Source: Phlyctochytrium arcticum (taxonomy: Eukaryota; Chytridiomycota; Chytridiomycetes; Chytridiales; Chytridiaceae). From it: 64,000 nt of DNA. The position numbers and the translations under genes were made by a program. The notes under the pieces were generated by a model. The model ran no database searches. It was not told the DNA's origin and worked only from the letters and a program-made list of their open reading frames with translations. Numbering within the stretch: position 1 is the first letter of the stretch; each line of letters starts with the position of its first letter. Shown here one piece after another: positions 1-14,472 of this stretch. The DNA is taken from contig JAHLKI010000038.1 of NCBI GenBank assembly GCA_025602905.1, forward strand, positions 155,887 through 219,886, read 5' to 3'.

Positions 1-293
1 ATCATCTGTCTTTATAACTAACTCATTACCTCATTGGCCTGCCAGTATGCGATGAGACGGGATGCGCCGCTGCCACAAATATCCTGGTAAAAAGGGAGCT
101 AAACCCACAACGTGCAGGCAAAGGGCAGCACAAAAGGTTCTTCGATCGGCAAAGACGGTATTACCACACTACTGTAGCTCCTACAATTGGCCAAGATGGT
201 TCCATGATCTTCGCGGCTTTTGGCGATGTAACGGGATGCCACGATGCCAAAACTATCCCTGGTACAGCTAAACCCACCCCAACGTAAGGCAAA
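1..293 (+). pseudogene. Decayed C-terminal relic of a CxxxGC-module secreted protein
   Basis: This piece resembles the C-terminal third of the gene at 1887-2519. The relic reads KTIPGTAKPTPT then stop, where the intact gene reads KTIPPTAKPTPA then stop, and it keeps DGSMIFAAFGDVTGCHDA, a version of the FAAFCDDTGCH module. The first cysteine of that module is lost (FGDVTGC instead of FCDDTGC), and upstream coding matches lie in a different frame, so at least one frameshift is present. The 5' part lies outside the window or is deleted. The 3' flank (about 294-800) matches the 3' flank of the intact gene, which makes this a tandem neighbour that has died. No start codon or signal peptide is visible. 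Confidence 0.7.
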
Positions 294-1750
294 AAGCAAC
301 AGAATCCGTGCCCGCGGAGCTGGCGGATGGCACGTCATGCTCCGTTAATTAGATGGTAGACCTTGAGCGTAGTTTCTAGATCGTACTTTACCTCTTTCAT
401 CAGTTAGCAATATACAATGTCCTTTGAATAAATTTTTTCAAAAGAACCTTGACTTAAGCGTTGAAAATTTTGATTTGGCTCATGCGATCACGGATGTGTT
501 GGAAGAGGTTTTAGGGCCGAAATTTTAGTCGCACCTACTGAATCGTCCAGAGGTCATTCGGTAAACCAGTCCTGGACGGAGAACTTATTTTCAAGAACCA
601 TCTGCTATACGACAATCAAAGAATGGTTGCCGGTTTTTGATTTAATTGTAACGGTAGTTTAAATAATTTTGCGGCAGTAACCTGGACGAAAAGCCATTTA
701 ACGTCTCGCAACTCAGAACGCTTGGCAAAAAAATGGTTCGAGTATGATTAGTGATCAGATTCCGTTGAGTTGCTATCCTGAATATGAGTCTCCAAGTAGT
801 CTGATATTCTGAAATATAGTGTTACGGCTGCATTCCTACGGTATGGGTTTCATTGGCCGTTTGTTTCGATCGGAATTCATCGGAATAGAATACGTAGCGG
901 ACCCGGGCCCACCCGATGCTACGTACCGTATGTCCGAAATGTTCACCCTTTGACAATATATATAGTTTGTGTAGAGATGAATATCACGAAGATTTTCATG
1001 AATAGCAACAGCGGCCATGTCCATTCAGATTTTATTCACCAACATCTATCCAACCACATGATAACTTTTTTTCACTTGGGAGATAAATGCACCATCCAGT
1101 TTGTAGCGGATTTCCAGGCCTTCAAGCCATCGGAAGTTTTAGCAAGTAATGTGAGTTTGTTTGTTGTGTAGCTGAAAGGGTGCCAGATCTGGTGCCCAGC
1201 CATCAACAATCAACATGTTTCATAGGGGTGAAACCGCCATTGTGATTTTGAGCAGCCCGCACTCCACTGTTACTTGGATTATTCAAGAGCCACAAACTGA
1301 CTCGGTACTCGATATTACCATCGACTAGGACATTACAGGAGTTCCATGAAAGTGGACGACGGGGGAACCAATGTTATTTACATACATTCCGCTTTTATCA
1401 TTGTTTTCCTATTTCGTGAGGGGACGGGTGGCAACAGGGTTCTAGTATTACTGTTAAATTTAAGAATTCCCAATTTTGGGACATGCATGACTGTCTTTCA
1501 ATAGGGAACTCGCGCGTGCTCCAATACAGTACCCACATCTCCCCCTTGACCAGTGTACACAACCTTAAGGGGATCCATAATATTATTTTTGACTACGTTA
1601 GGCAGGTCCCTGTGGCAAAAGTCACAATTCAGTCCACCTCTTCATGGGCCCCTTGCACCTGCTGGGTTGGATGTATCCATTGGTAGGCCACGCAAGATCA
1701 TTCTTCTGATCATTCAGCACATACTGTAGGGCAACGAAGCAATGTAAAAG

Positions 1751-1758
1751 TATAAAAG
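1751..1758 (+). promoter_or_regulatory. TATA box of the CxxxGC secreted-protein gene
   Basis: TATAAAAG lies 136 bp before the ATG at 1887. The inverted paralogue has the same TATAAAAG 140 bp before its ATG, so spacing and motif are conserved between the copies. Confidence 0.7.
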
Positions 1759-1886
1759 CAGCACCCTTCTCCACTCTCATCATCTCACAACAAGTCATCG
1801 CCACCAACACTCCATCAAGCCTACCAAATTCTTTCTTTGTGCAATCCACTAAATCCTTTCGGCCATCCACCATCTACATTACAGCA

Positions 1887-2519
1887 ATGGTCTCCAAAAT
1901 CAGCCTCGCCTTGTGTCTTTCTCTCGCGGTCTGGGCCTCCGCTTACCCTCAAGGCCTCGACAGACGCGAAGCAGACAAAGGAGCCATGGCGGGCACCACT
2001 ATCCCGGGTGTTTGCAACGAAAACGGATGCACCGGTTCCGTATCTTCCACCGGTAACGCTAAAAAGGGAGCAAACGGCGAGTTAATCACCGAAGACGGTT
2101 CCATCATCACCCCGGGTGGACGCGGCAAAGCTGCGACAATTACCCCTGGTAAAAAGGGAGCTCAAGACGGCCCACCTGCCAAGGCCGCCAACAAGGCAAA
2201 GGGCACCGTAAAAGGTTCTACAATCAGCGACGGTAAAGTCACACCAGGCTCTACAACCAATCCAGACGGTTCCGTGACCTTCGCGGCTTTTTGCGATGAC
2301 ACTGGATGCCATGCTTCCAAAACCGTCCCAGCCTCCGAGGCCAAACAGGGCAACCAGGCAAGAGCCCTAAAGGGCTCTGTACTCCGCGCAGACGGTACAG
2401 TAGAGCTGGCTCCTAATGTCGGCCCAGACGGTACCACGCTCATCCCGGGGTTCTGCAATAAATCGGGATGCCAAGATGCCAAAACTATCCCTCCTACAGC
2501 TAAACCGACCCCAGCTTAA
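1887..2519 (+). CDS. Small secreted protein with three CxxxGC modules
   Basis: Single-exon gene of 210 residues. The start at 1887 is chosen because it opens a clear signal peptide (MVSKISLALCLSLAVWASA) and matches the start of the paralogue at 20345; an in-frame ATG 48 bp upstream only adds a polar leader. The mature part is rich in Gly, Thr, Lys and Pro and has three Cys pairs of the form CxxxGC (CNENGC, CDDTGC, CNKSGC), each preceded by a stretch like PDGTTxIPGF or NGELITEDGS. Compared with the paralogue it lacks about 28 residues after the signal peptide, including an extra cysteine, and stops about 20 residues early. I do not recognise the family. A wall-associated or secreted structural or effector-like protein is possible, but function is unknown. 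Confidence 0.8.
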   Translation: MVSKISLALCLSLAVWASAYPQGLDRREADKGAMAGTTIPGVCNENGCTGSVSSTGNAKKGANGELITEDGSIITPGGRGKAATITPGKKGAQDGPPAKAANKAKGTVKGSTISDGKVTPGSTTNPDGSVTFAAFCDDTGCHASKTVPASEAKQGNQARALKGSVLRADGTVELAPNVGPDGTTLIPGFCNKSGCQDAKTIPPTAKPTPA

Positions 2520-2740
2520 GGCAAAAGCAACACTACGAAACTCGGGTATTTCGACGGCAAGGGTGGAGTTCGTGCCCGCGGAGCTTGCATTCTTGCGGAT
2601 GGCACGCTATGCTCCTATGCTCCGTTGATTAGCTGGTAGACCTTGAGTGTAGTTTCTGATATATACTGTACCCCCACTAGTTAGAGTAATGAGATCGCAT
2701 AGCGCATTTGAGGTTGTTATAGCAAATCTGAAACAATTAA

Positions 2741-4402
2741 TTTGGACCTTTGAATAAAAAGATTAAACAGAACCTCGACTCCAGCCTCGCAAAGTATGAG
2801 TTGGATTTCAGTACTCGCCATTGACGCATGTTACTTATTGCTCTTCCGACCACTGATGTGTTAGAATCTTGTAGAGGTTGTTGTACTGTAGGCCCGGGGT
2901 TTTAATCGCAGATACTGGAGTAGTTCAGAGGTCATGAACAACTGCCGTGAATGTAAGGAAGACAAGGTCAAGGAACCTCGACATACGCATAACAAGTGTT
3001 TTAAAAGTCAACCCGAAATTTGCAAGAAAGGTTGCCCGTTCCCAAATTTGGTAAAATAGTGTCAGACTGCTGCTTTGTGATTTTATTTCCAAAGAACATC
3101 TGCTATATGTGTGAGAAGACGGTCGAAGAATGGTGGCGGATTTCTGATGTACTTGCATGGGTATCCTTGAATTTGGCGGCCGTAACTCCAAAGCCATTTC
3201 AATAACCGCAACTTAAATGACTTCGCAGGAGGTCCTGGTCTTGTCAGCGAGACAAGCATTCATTCTTTGCTTGGGTCGATAGATTCGTACAAGTTGCCTG
3301 GCTGGCGTGATTTCATAACTTTATTTTTGAACTGCACTGGCTTTGGCTCACACAATGTTGTTTCTCAGATGGCCCTGGCTGCGCACAATGATGCTGGGAC
3401 CCCGGATAATTCCCATGTTTTATCTTGTGCATATACGTGATGTGCCGAAAATGTGGGCGGATCAAGACTAAAGTCATTTTTCGGGTACGGTATGTTAGTT
3501 TGGCGCTGATGGGGAAGCGCGGCGTTCTTTCCTCACGCGACCCATTTCATTTCGGCCCGGGTTTTGGGAATTTTGCTATGAGATGGGGTCAGATGGTGGG
3601 AAATGCAGAAGTAAAGGGTGGTAGGAAAGTAGCTCCAGTGATGATAATTAGACCAACACTGGGAGGGAAAAGGCACAAGATTTTTTCCTGGCACCAAAGT
3701 TCAAATCATGTCGGAACCCAGGACGTAAATTAGCAGGGGACAAGAAGCAAGAACCAAATGGAAACTAACAAGTTCCAAAGCCAAAAAAAAAGATTTCAAC
3801 GGAAAGGCAAGAAGCTTGCGTCTCTTAATTCCCATTCAGGAGATGAGTGTAGAGTTATCGAAAAGCATTTGTTTCGAGAAAATCATACGTTCCGAAAGTA
3901 GCGCCGAAAATGATTGGTCTAAGCCCGAAACTACAGTACTCTTTGCCTAAACTTAAATTTATCATAGCTTGGGCCCCTGATGCAAATAGTTTCCCGGTAA
4001 TACTTTGATCTTACCAAATGCACCCACTACCACGGCAATAACCAGAGAAGGAAGCTCCAGAGGTCTCGACGCGTAGCGCGTTAAACTGAAACCGGACCCA
4101 GCACTCCCTCCGCAAATCACACATTGACCAAGTTCATTCCCAGTGGCTCCCTTTCAATTCAACTTCGCCAAAGAGCTCATAGATCTGTGCTGCTTTGCCG
4201 CGGCGCGGCTTTGACATGACCTTGATATTTAGCCCGGTAGAAACGTGACGGCGTACAAGGCGGCCATGCACCCGGGGGCCCGCCATGGACGGGCGTTCCG
4301 GCGATACATGCAAAGTCTTTGGATCGAATAATGGGAAAATTGGGTAATGAAGGACAGTCGGCGCCGGGCAAGGGAAAAAATGCCCAGTTGCCGGATTTGA
4401 TG
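2741..4402. other. Intergenic, 3' flank repeat then no recognisable gene
   Basis: The first part (to about 3210) repeats the 3' flank of the left-end relic (compare 530-800), including the similar runs around CATCTGCTATA and GAAGAATGGT. From 3210 to 4400 I see no supported gene. The 102-residue frame at 3425-3733 has no signal peptide, family resemblance or paralogue. Confidence 0.5.
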
Positions 4403-4412
4403 TATAAAAAGG
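4403..4412 (+). promoter_or_regulatory. TATA box of the trehalase gene
   Basis: TATAAAAAGG lies 140 bp before the ATG at 4543, the same spacing as in the CxxxGC genes of this window. Confidence 0.6.
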
Positions 4413-4542
4413 GTTGACCTCCGTATCCCCCCCTCCACCGTCACCTCGTCGCCCTCCCTCCCTGGGCTCCTCCACATCGGCTTTGGACAATTGGACCCAA
4501 ACCCATCAGGGCCGCCCTCATCAACCCCCACACACATCCAAG

Positions 4543-6535
4543 ATGTTGAATTCCAAATTGGCGTGGGCTGCTGCTGCCATCCTCGGATGCCATGCCAGTT
4601 TCGTCTCGGCACAGACCAACGGCACCGCCGTCGGCTGCAACTCGCCCATCTACTGTCCCGGTCCGCTTCTGGACACTGTCCAAAAAGCCAAATTGTTCAA
4701 TGACTCCAAGACGTAAGTCCTCTCAGATCTACCCCAAAGGAAAAGGCACATCACTGACGCGTTCATCATCATTATCCAGGTTTGTGGACATGCCCACCAC
4801 CAAACCTCTGGCCGATGTCCTGAGCGCCTTCCAAGCCCTCGGAGCCAACCCCACCAAAGCCGCCGTCCAAGCATTCGTCTCGGCCAACTTTGGCCCGGAA
4901 GGCAGCGAAATCGAACCCATCACCCCCAACGACTGGAAGGCCGTCGTGCCCTTTGAAAAGGACATTAAAGACTTGCAACTCCAAGAATGGGGCACCAAAG
5001 TTCACGGCTACTGGCGTAATCTCACCCGTCAATTCAAAACCAACACGACCAGTTGCGACGGATGTGTCTCGTCCCTCTTACCCTCGACCCATTCCTTTGT
5101 GGTCCCCGGCGGCCGATTCCGCGAATACTACTACTGGGATTCGTTTTTCGTTCTCGAAGGTCTTTTGCTCTCGGAAATGTTTCAAACCTCCCACGATATG
5201 ATTGACAACCTCATGGATGCCGTCGACCAGTACGGCTTTGTCCCCAATGGTGCCCGAATCTACTACCTCAACCGCTCCCAGCCCCCGTTCCTGACCCAAA
5301 TGGTTGACATCTACTACCAAGCAACCAAGAACGCGTCCGCTCTTACGCGCTGGTTACCCTTGCTGGACAAGGAATACCAGTTCTGGCAGACGCAACGTTC
5401 CATCAGTGTCGCGGGCCAAGACGGCAAAACTTATCAACTGAACCGTTTCGCAGTCACCAATGACCAACCCCGCCCTGAATCCTACATGGAGGACTTGGAG
5501 ACCGTCGAAGGTGCGAATCTGACCGGCACTGCAGCTGCCGATTTGTATGCGGATCTCGCCACGGCTGCTGAAACAGGCTGGGATTTCTCATCTCGGTGGG
5601 AGCGCGACCCGCTCTCCAACGGTGATGCAGCAGCCAATTTGCGTCGTCTGATTACTCGCCAAATCATCCCGGTTGATCTGAATGCTCTCCTCTACTCCAA
5701 CGAAGTTGCCCTCCAAAATTTGCACGCCGTAGGCGGCAACCGCGATAAATCAGACACGTACAAGAAATCAGCAACATCCCGCAAGCTCGCTCTCTGGGAA
5801 GTTTTCTGGGACGACAAGATCGGTACATGGGGCGACTTTAATTTGACCTCCAAAGCCCGCTCTGTCGTCGACTCGCCCGTTTCCTACTGGCCTCTCTGGT
5901 CCGGTGCCGCTCTCGACGACCCCCGCGGCAAAGCCGGCGCCCCCGACAAATGCAAGTACCTCACCAGCCCGTTTGCCAACCTCGACGAATTACTCTCAAA
6001 GTACCCTGGCGGACTCCCTACTACGCTCTACAAGACGGGTCTTCAGTGGGATTTGCCCAACTCGTGGCCCCCACTCGCCTACATTGCCATGCGCGCCCAA
6101 CAACAATCCCTCGTTGCGCAGAAAGCAGCCAACTGCCCAGCCGCCCAACAGACCAGTCTGACCACCTCCCTCAAAAACACGGCTCAACAGTACATCACCG
6201 CCGCCCTCTGTGCCTGGCGCTCCACCGGCGGAACCCTCGCCAACCTCCCCCCTCTCGCCAACCCCACCAACGACGACGGCAACATGTTTGAGAAGTTTAA
6301 TTCCCTCGGCTTTGGTACAGCCGGATCAGGTGGCGAATACGTCGTTCAGGACGGGTTTGGGTGGACGAATGGTGTCGCTCTTTGGACACTCAAACAGTTT
6401 GGCGCCGATTTGAAGGTTCAGAGCTGCAAGGCTGGCGAAACCACCACTCCCAACCCCGGTTCTATTCCCTCGTCGGCGTACTCTAGCCGTGCGGCTCTCC
6501 CACTCTGGATCAAGCTCATTCGGCTCGCTTTTTGA
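4543..6535 (+). CDS. Secreted trehalase, glycoside hydrolase family 37
   Basis: Hydrolyses trehalose to two glucoses; the signal peptide places it outside the cell or in the vacuole/wall. Two exons, 4543-4712 and 4780-6535, with a GTAAGT...CAG intron, give 641 residues. MLNSKLAWAAAAILGCHASF starts a signal peptide. Trehalase signature 1 is intact at residues about 166-177 (PGGRFREYYYWDSFF) and signature 2 at 479 onward (QWDLPNSWPP). The two catalytic acids of GH37 fit Asp325 in GWDFSSRW and Glu576 in GGEYVVQDGFGWTNG. The C-terminus ends in a Ser-rich stretch and a weakly hydrophobic tail (LPLWIKLIRLAF) that could be a GPI signal, though it is short. Several N-x-S/T sites are present. The gene stands alone with its own TATA box. 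Family and activity are near certain; location is inferred. Confidence 0.95.
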
Positions 6536-7107
6536 GTTCCTCCACCATACTGATTCTTACCTTTTTTCCTAATACTCTTTTCTGTAATTTTTTTCTGCTG
6601 CTTCTCTCGCACATCTCATAATCCCCCGTTCTCTTCCCATCACTGTTACGGACACTTTCTTTTGCCTTTCTGAACAAAATTGACCTTAAGAGTACTACAC
6701 ATAAATACCTGCAATTACCCTTCTTAAAAATAAAAGTACGCTATTCCCCCTCTAACAAATCCAATTGAAACACTTCAAGTCAAGCTTTTCAAGGCCAAAA
6801 TGCTGGCCAAAAATCAGGCCAAAAATGCGATGACATCGTGGCGCAGCATTTCATATCCCATCGGAACTTTCGAAGTTTGAAGTTTTGGCGAAACTTGCCA
6901 AACTCCTCCCAGCGCATCCCAACGAATTCACTCAAACAAATGACCAACAAAGTCCCCTTCCCCGTCCGCCCATCACCCCCTCCCCAAGGCGCCCCTCTCC
7001 CCCATCCAGGTGCATCCCACCCGTTCGACTTTTCCGGGGTAAAAAGAATCTCAATCCACATTCCCAAACTTTTCACAAAACCTGACCATATATATACATT
7101 TTTATAG
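6536..7107. other. Intergenic between trehalase and COA3
   Basis: Contains a T/C-rich 3' UTR-like stretch after trehalase, the 12-bp tandem repeat at 6793-6828, and an AT-rich TATATATA stretch just before COA3. No gene seen. Confidence 0.5.
6793..6828 (+). repeat. Three tandem copies of a 12-bp unit
   Basis: GGCCAAAATGCT, GGCCAAAAATCA and GGCCAAAAATGC follow one another directly. The unit is imperfect at its last bases. It lies about 280 bp upstream of COA3. Confidence 0.75.
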
Positions 7108-7400
7108 ATGCCAGTCGCCGAAGCCTACAAACACCTCAACGCCTACCAGCGGCATTTGACTCCGGACCAGTACATGCAAGCCAAATTGACGATTATGCGG
7201 CCGTACCGCGCACGGAATATGTTGGTGGGAGGGATTTTGTTGGGTGGGGTTGCAGGGATTTGTAAGTATGATTTGGTGTTGAATTGAGGGGTTGAAAAGA
7301 ACTGATGATTTTCTTTTGGGTAGTTGTTTACTCAATGTACAAGACAAAGCCGGATGACTTTATGACGGTACCGCCACCAGCACCCCCATCGGCAGCTTAA
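7108..7400 (+). CDS. COA3: Cytochrome c oxidase assembly factor 3 (Coa3/CCDC56-like)
   Basis: A very short gene with two exons, 7108-7261 and 7324-7400 (GTAAGT donor, TAG acceptor), giving 76 residues. It has a polar N-terminus with LTPDQYMQAK, a basic RPYRARN before a single membrane span (MLVGGILLGGVAGIFVYSMY), then KTKPDDFMTVPPP. This order, with the conserved 'Y-D-F' end after the span, is that of the Coa3 family of inner-membrane proteins that help early Cox1 biogenesis for complex IV. The start is the only ATG that gives the family N-terminus. The assignment rests on length, topology and motif; a search would settle it. Confidence 0.75.
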
Positions 7401-7572
7401 AATGTAGTCTCCCAAGTTCTCATCTCACAAACCACTGTTGCATATATGGGGATCTGCAGTACCGGCTGGTGTCGCCAGTAGCAAGGGAATGGGGAACGAT
7501 CTGTTTTTAAAAAGACAAATAGTATATTCATCATAAACAAACCATCAGAGAGAAGGAAACGGTTTTACGCAC

Positions 7573-7616
7573 AGGAGAGAGCGAGAGAGAGAGAGAGAGA
7601 GAGAGAGCGCGCGCGC
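7573..7616 (+). repeat. (GA)n followed by (GC)n microsatellite
   Basis: GA dinucleotides run directly into CGCGCGCGC in the stretch between the convergent COA3 and SEC23 3' ends. The surrounding 7401-7736 holds purine-rich sequence and no gene. Confidence 0.9.
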
Positions 7617-7736
7617 AAGCATACAACTAGGAAATAAAACAACTGATACGGACGCACGGAGGAGGAGGAAGGAAGATAAAAAAAAGAGGTTTGGGAGAAA
7701 AAAAGGGTGTGGGGGGATAATATCCTTCCTTTTTTT

Positions 7737-10864
<3,128 letters not shown>

Positions 10865-11595
10865 GGCAGGCCAAGATGAACCTTCACTGCTCTCCAAATC
10901 TCTCCTTCTCCCAGGGGATTCCTTCTTTCAGTTGACGGTGGACCACGGACGGGACGGATCTAGAAGGCGCCGAGCGTGTCTATGGGGTGATTGATGTTGC
11001 TCGGATTGGAGATTCCAAAGCTGGTTTCAGCAGCCGTCGTCGCGGATCGTTCGGCAACACTGGCGCTGGCGGTCGAGTCAGGCATAAAGTCACTGTGCCG
11101 CTGCGGGATCTTGCGTAGCGGAATTTGACCTGACACGTTGGAACCTCATTTTCCTCGACGATGATTGTTAAAACATTTTACTTATACTCTTTCCTCCGCC
11201 ATGTACAATAGATCGCAACGGATCCCAAGATGAATTGCTGACCCTTTCTTTACTCCCAGAGCTGCCACTCTGCCCACGGTTTACTTGGAACCAGACTAGC
11301 CCCGCGCCGCATTCGCCCCCGGGTGTCGCCAAAGGATATTCCATATAGTCGTGAGGTATATATTCCATCTCGACTTTCTACTGAGCAATTATTATCTAGG
11401 TGTCGGTCTCGACGTGGGTGTCTCTTGTTTGGTGTCTCGTGTTTGTGTTGCTTTCAGTGCAGCAGTCACCGACTTTTCTACTGGGGTAATGTTTACCGAA
11501 ATATCAACAAAATAACCCGAATATATAAAGAAAGACTCGTCTTCAACCAAAGTTCCATTTCTCATTTCCATCACCCACAAAAACGTTCATCAGTC
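10865..11595. other. Divergent promoter region between SEC23 and the CDC123-like gene
   Basis: 731 bp shared by two divergent genes. A TATATAAAG lies at 11522-11530, 66 bp before the rightward ATG. No RNA gene or further ORF is supported. Confidence 0.5.
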
Positions 11596-12498
11596 ATGTC
11601 CGAAACCCCTGCCCACCACATCACAATCGAATACGTCCCCCACCTCCCAGAAGACCAAATGACATCCCGGTACAATTCCAGCTACCACACCGACATGTCC
11701 CACCTCATCTCATCCACCTACGACGGTCTCGACTCTTGGGAACCCCACGTCGGCCCTCTCATGCGGCAACGTCCCTGGGCCAGTATCAACATCTCGCCTT
11801 CTGAACTCTCCCAAATCCTCGAATGGGGAAATTTAGCCCAGTTTCGGGATTTGAAGGAATCAGAGTGGTTGGAGGATGATAACCCTTGTCTCAGCAATCT
11901 CTGTGCCCGCCTCGACACCGCAATTGACGCTAACAACAAACGCTCCACTCCCATATTCGCCCGACTCCGTGAATGCAGCATGAAAAAAAATATGCGGGGA
12001 GCACCCGTCCCTTACTCCTCTGCCGCATCCATCATCACATCCATCATGGAAGATAACAGAGTGTACCTCTGGTTAACCAGTTGTAAAATCACTGAAACGG
12101 TACTTTTCTTGAGCGATTATGACACCACCATGGATGTCCGCAATGAATACCGGGTGTTTGTATGTCGGGGGATCGTGACGGGGATTTCTCCTTATAGATG
12201 GTATACACCCCACGTCGGTGCATCCACTCTTTCCCCTCTGGCCGCCTACTCACTCGCCACCCGAATCGTATCATTCGTCAAATTGGTCATTGACGCTTTA
12301 CCCTCTGCCCAGCCCTCCATTGTAGCCGATGTAGTTTGGAACGATGACCAGGAAGACACTATTTCTTTAGTCGAGATTAACAAGTTTGGCGGGCAGACGG
12401 GGTGTGGGGGTGCACTCTTTCATTGGAAACGGGATGAGTCTGTCCTTTATAATGACCAACCGGAAACGACGTTTCGGATCCTCCTTCCATCAGAATAG
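11596..12498 (+). CDS. CDC123-like ATP-grasp protein
   Basis: Single exon, 300 residues, no signal peptide or membrane span. The ATG at 11596 is the first after the TATA box, and the long upstream frame lacks plausible protein character. The order of motifs fits the CDC123/D123 fold: PIFARLRECSMK, then a strand-rich middle, NEYRVFVCRGIVTGISPYRW (compare the 'EFRCFV-G-AISQ' core of CDC123), and near the end ISLVEINKFGGQTGCGGALF, where the acidic residue and Asn of the metal/ATP site would lie (D-x-N in true CDC123, E-I-N here). Cdc123 itself assembles eIF2; this divergent protein lacks the usual N-terminal WY motifs that I would expect, so it is more likely an ATP-grasp relative of unknown substrate than Cdc123. 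Confidence 0.6.
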   Translation: MSETPAHHITIEYVPHLPEDQMTSRYNSSYHTDMSHLISSTYDGLDSWEPHVGPLMRQRPWASINISPSELSQILEWGNLAQFRDLKESEWLEDDNPCLSNLCARLDTAIDANNKRSTPIFARLRECSMKKNMRGAPVPYSSAASIITSIMEDNRVYLWLTSCKITETVLFLSDYDTTMDVRNEYRVFVCRGIVTGISPYRWYTPHVGASTLSPLAAYSLATRIVSFVKLVIDALPSAQPSIVADVVWNDDQEDTISLVEINKFGGQTGCGGALFHWKRDESVLYNDQPETTFRILLPSE

Positions 12499-13171
12499 AT
12501 GCCTTTGTATTGTAGATTATTCATTCCATTCTTTTTTTTTGTGATGGATCTACTTTACGGCTTTTGAAAAGAAGGACTGTTTACCCAGTAGCAGATCCTG
12601 TAAACTTTCTTTCTCAACGCACCATTCATGTCTGCCCTATAAACTCCTTTTAGGACATTACCTGGGACTTGGAAGTTACGGGTCGTGCATTTCTACATCT
12701 GAACCGCACCCCGGATCACCCCTTCATCTTCTAAAAACACCAGAAAGGAAAAAAGAAAAACAATTTAACGCCCAGGTTCCCCGCTGGGTTCTCGAGCCTG
12801 ACCACATTCGTGGTTGTCGCACTAAACCCAGATGTATATACTCGAGGATCCCAAAGGCTCAGAAAGGCTCATCCATCATCCAGCGGCTCATCACGCGACG
12901 CGAAAGGATGCATCTCCTCCAGAAATATCACATCCCACGAGAATCGTACTCCCCACAATGACCGCGATGTATATAACTGAAGTACCCTGTTGTTTCGGAG
13001 ACGATGGATGAAAATGTCTTCTCAGGGGGATCGCACGAGCCCCTCAGGTTCCCATCAGGCGAGGTGCACGTTTTGGGCCACAGATTTGATAAGAAAAGAA
13101 GTACATCAAAACCAGGCATCAGGGAAACCAAAAAATGTCAACGCCGGTTTCATGACAAAAACTTAGAGATC
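12499..13171. other. Intergenic between CDC123-like gene and AA13 gene
   Basis: No gene supported. TATATAAAA at 13172-13180, 83 bp before the AA13 ATG, is a likely TATA box. Confidence 0.5.
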
Positions 13172-13180
13172 TATATAAAA
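13172..13180 (+). promoter_or_regulatory. TATA box of the AA13 gene
   Basis: TATATAAAA is 83 bp upstream of the ATG at 13255 and matches the spacing style of other genes here. Confidence 0.6.
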
Positions 13181-13254
13181 AGCACATGTGGAAGAAGGGC
13201 CCCCCCGGCTTTCTAATACAATTTCGACGACACGGAAAAAACCTCATATTTGTA

Positions 13255-14472
13255 ATGAAGGTCTCATTCTGTCTCTCGGTGCTTTCGGCGGTGGTGGGTT
13301 CAGTTCATGCCCATGGGTATTTGACCATCCCGTCTAGTCGGACCCGTCTGGGTGCTGAGGTGAGTGAGTTATTACAAGTCTCATCACTCGATTACAATGC
13401 TAATATGCAAATATGCTTGACATAGTCCAAAATCGATACATGTCCTGAATGTTCCATTCTCGAGCCCGTGGCTGCCTGGCCGGATATCACGGCCGCCCCC
13501 GTTGGTCGAAGCGGTCCCTGCGGATACAATGCCCGGGTCGGGGTCGACTATAACCATCCCTCCGCCAACTGGGGAACCACGCCGGTCGTCACCTACTCTG
13601 CCGGATCGACCGTGGATGTCCAATGGTGTGTGGATCATAACGGGGACCATGGGGGCATGTTTAGCTACCGGATTTGTCAGGATCAAGCGCTGGTTGACTT
13701 GTTTTTGAGGCCCGGGTATGTGCCTACGGAAGCCGAAAAGCAGGCGGCCGAAGACTGTTTTCAGGCGGGTACGCTCCCGTGCACCGACGTCAATGGACAA
13801 TCGTGTGACTTTAGTCCTGATTGCAAGCCGGGGGAACCCTGCTGGCGCAACGACTGGTTTACCTGCAATGCCTTTCAAGGTAGTCAACGGCGGGGATGTC
13901 AGGGTGTTGATGGGAATTCCCAGGGTTCGTGCTTTACGACGATTGCGGGTGGATACACTGTCACCAAGAAAATCAAGATTCCGACGAATTATACGTCCAA
14001 GCATACTTTATTGTCCTGGAGATGGAACTCGTTTCAGACGGGTCAAGTCTACCTCTCGTGTGCCGACATTGCCATTACCGGTCCCGGTGGAGCTCCGTCC
14101 GTTACGACCAAGTTACCCACCAGCACCAAGACCCCAAGCGAAACATGCACCCCGGCCGCGACCGTCGCCGTCACTCTCAAGGAGCTCGCACCGACCAGTT
14201 ACGGTCAAACCGTCAAGATTGTCGGCTCCATTGCGCAGTTGGGCAACTGGAGTGCATCTGCTGCACCAGCGTTATCGGCCGATGGTTACTCTACATCCAA
14301 CCCTCTCTGGTCTCGAACCATCAACCTGCCGGCAGGAACCCAGTTTGAGTACAAGTACATCAAAGTTTCGGGTACGGATGCTGTCCAATGGGAGAAGGAC
14401 CCCAACCGGTCATTCACGGTTCCCAGAGGATGCGACACTGCGGTTACTGTTGATACCACGACATGGCAGTAG
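13255..14472 (+). CDS. Starch-active lytic polysaccharide monooxygenase, AA13 with CBM20
   Basis: Copper enzyme that oxidatively cleaves starch outside the cell. Exons 13255-13359 and 13426-14472 give 383 residues. The signal peptide ([19 protein letters not shown]) is cut before His20, which becomes the N-terminal copper ligand ([16 protein letters not shown]). The second brace histidine is His110 in [11 protein letters not shown] (91 in mature numbering, the same number as in Aspergillus oryzae AA13), and the axial Tyr is about Tyr244 in [10 protein letters not shown]. Further AA13 landmarks are [26 protein letters not shown] and [13 protein letters not shown] Thr/Ser-rich linker leads to a C-terminal CBM20 starch-binding domain (residues about 280-383; [26 protein letters not shown]). 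The catalytic domain is very close to that of ascomycete AA13 enzymes. Confidence 0.95.

Larger units (their letters stand above)
300..2740 (+). repeat. Left arm of an inverted duplication (CxxxGC gene plus flanks)
   Basis: Both flanks and the coding region match 19530-21960 in inverted orientation. Matching landmarks read by eye include the stretch around 530-560 (rev. 21610-21660), the unit around 850-915 with its GATCGGAATTCATCGGAATA core (rev. 21270-21300), the 1010-1330 stretch (rev. 20750-21130), the TATA box and the whole gene. Identity is roughly 70-90 percent with many small indels, so the duplication is not very recent. Within this arm, 350-800 also resembles 2640-3210, so the arm is itself part of a tandem array with a unit of about 2.3 kb. 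Confidence 0.8.

Noticed and set aside
3425..3733. 102-codon frame after the left-arm gene
   Set aside because: No signal peptide, motif, paralogue or promoter; chance frame in an intergenic stretch.
7573..7616. GA/GC run considered as a regulatory GAGA-like site
   Set aside because: It lies between two convergent 3' ends, so a simple microsatellite is the better reading.
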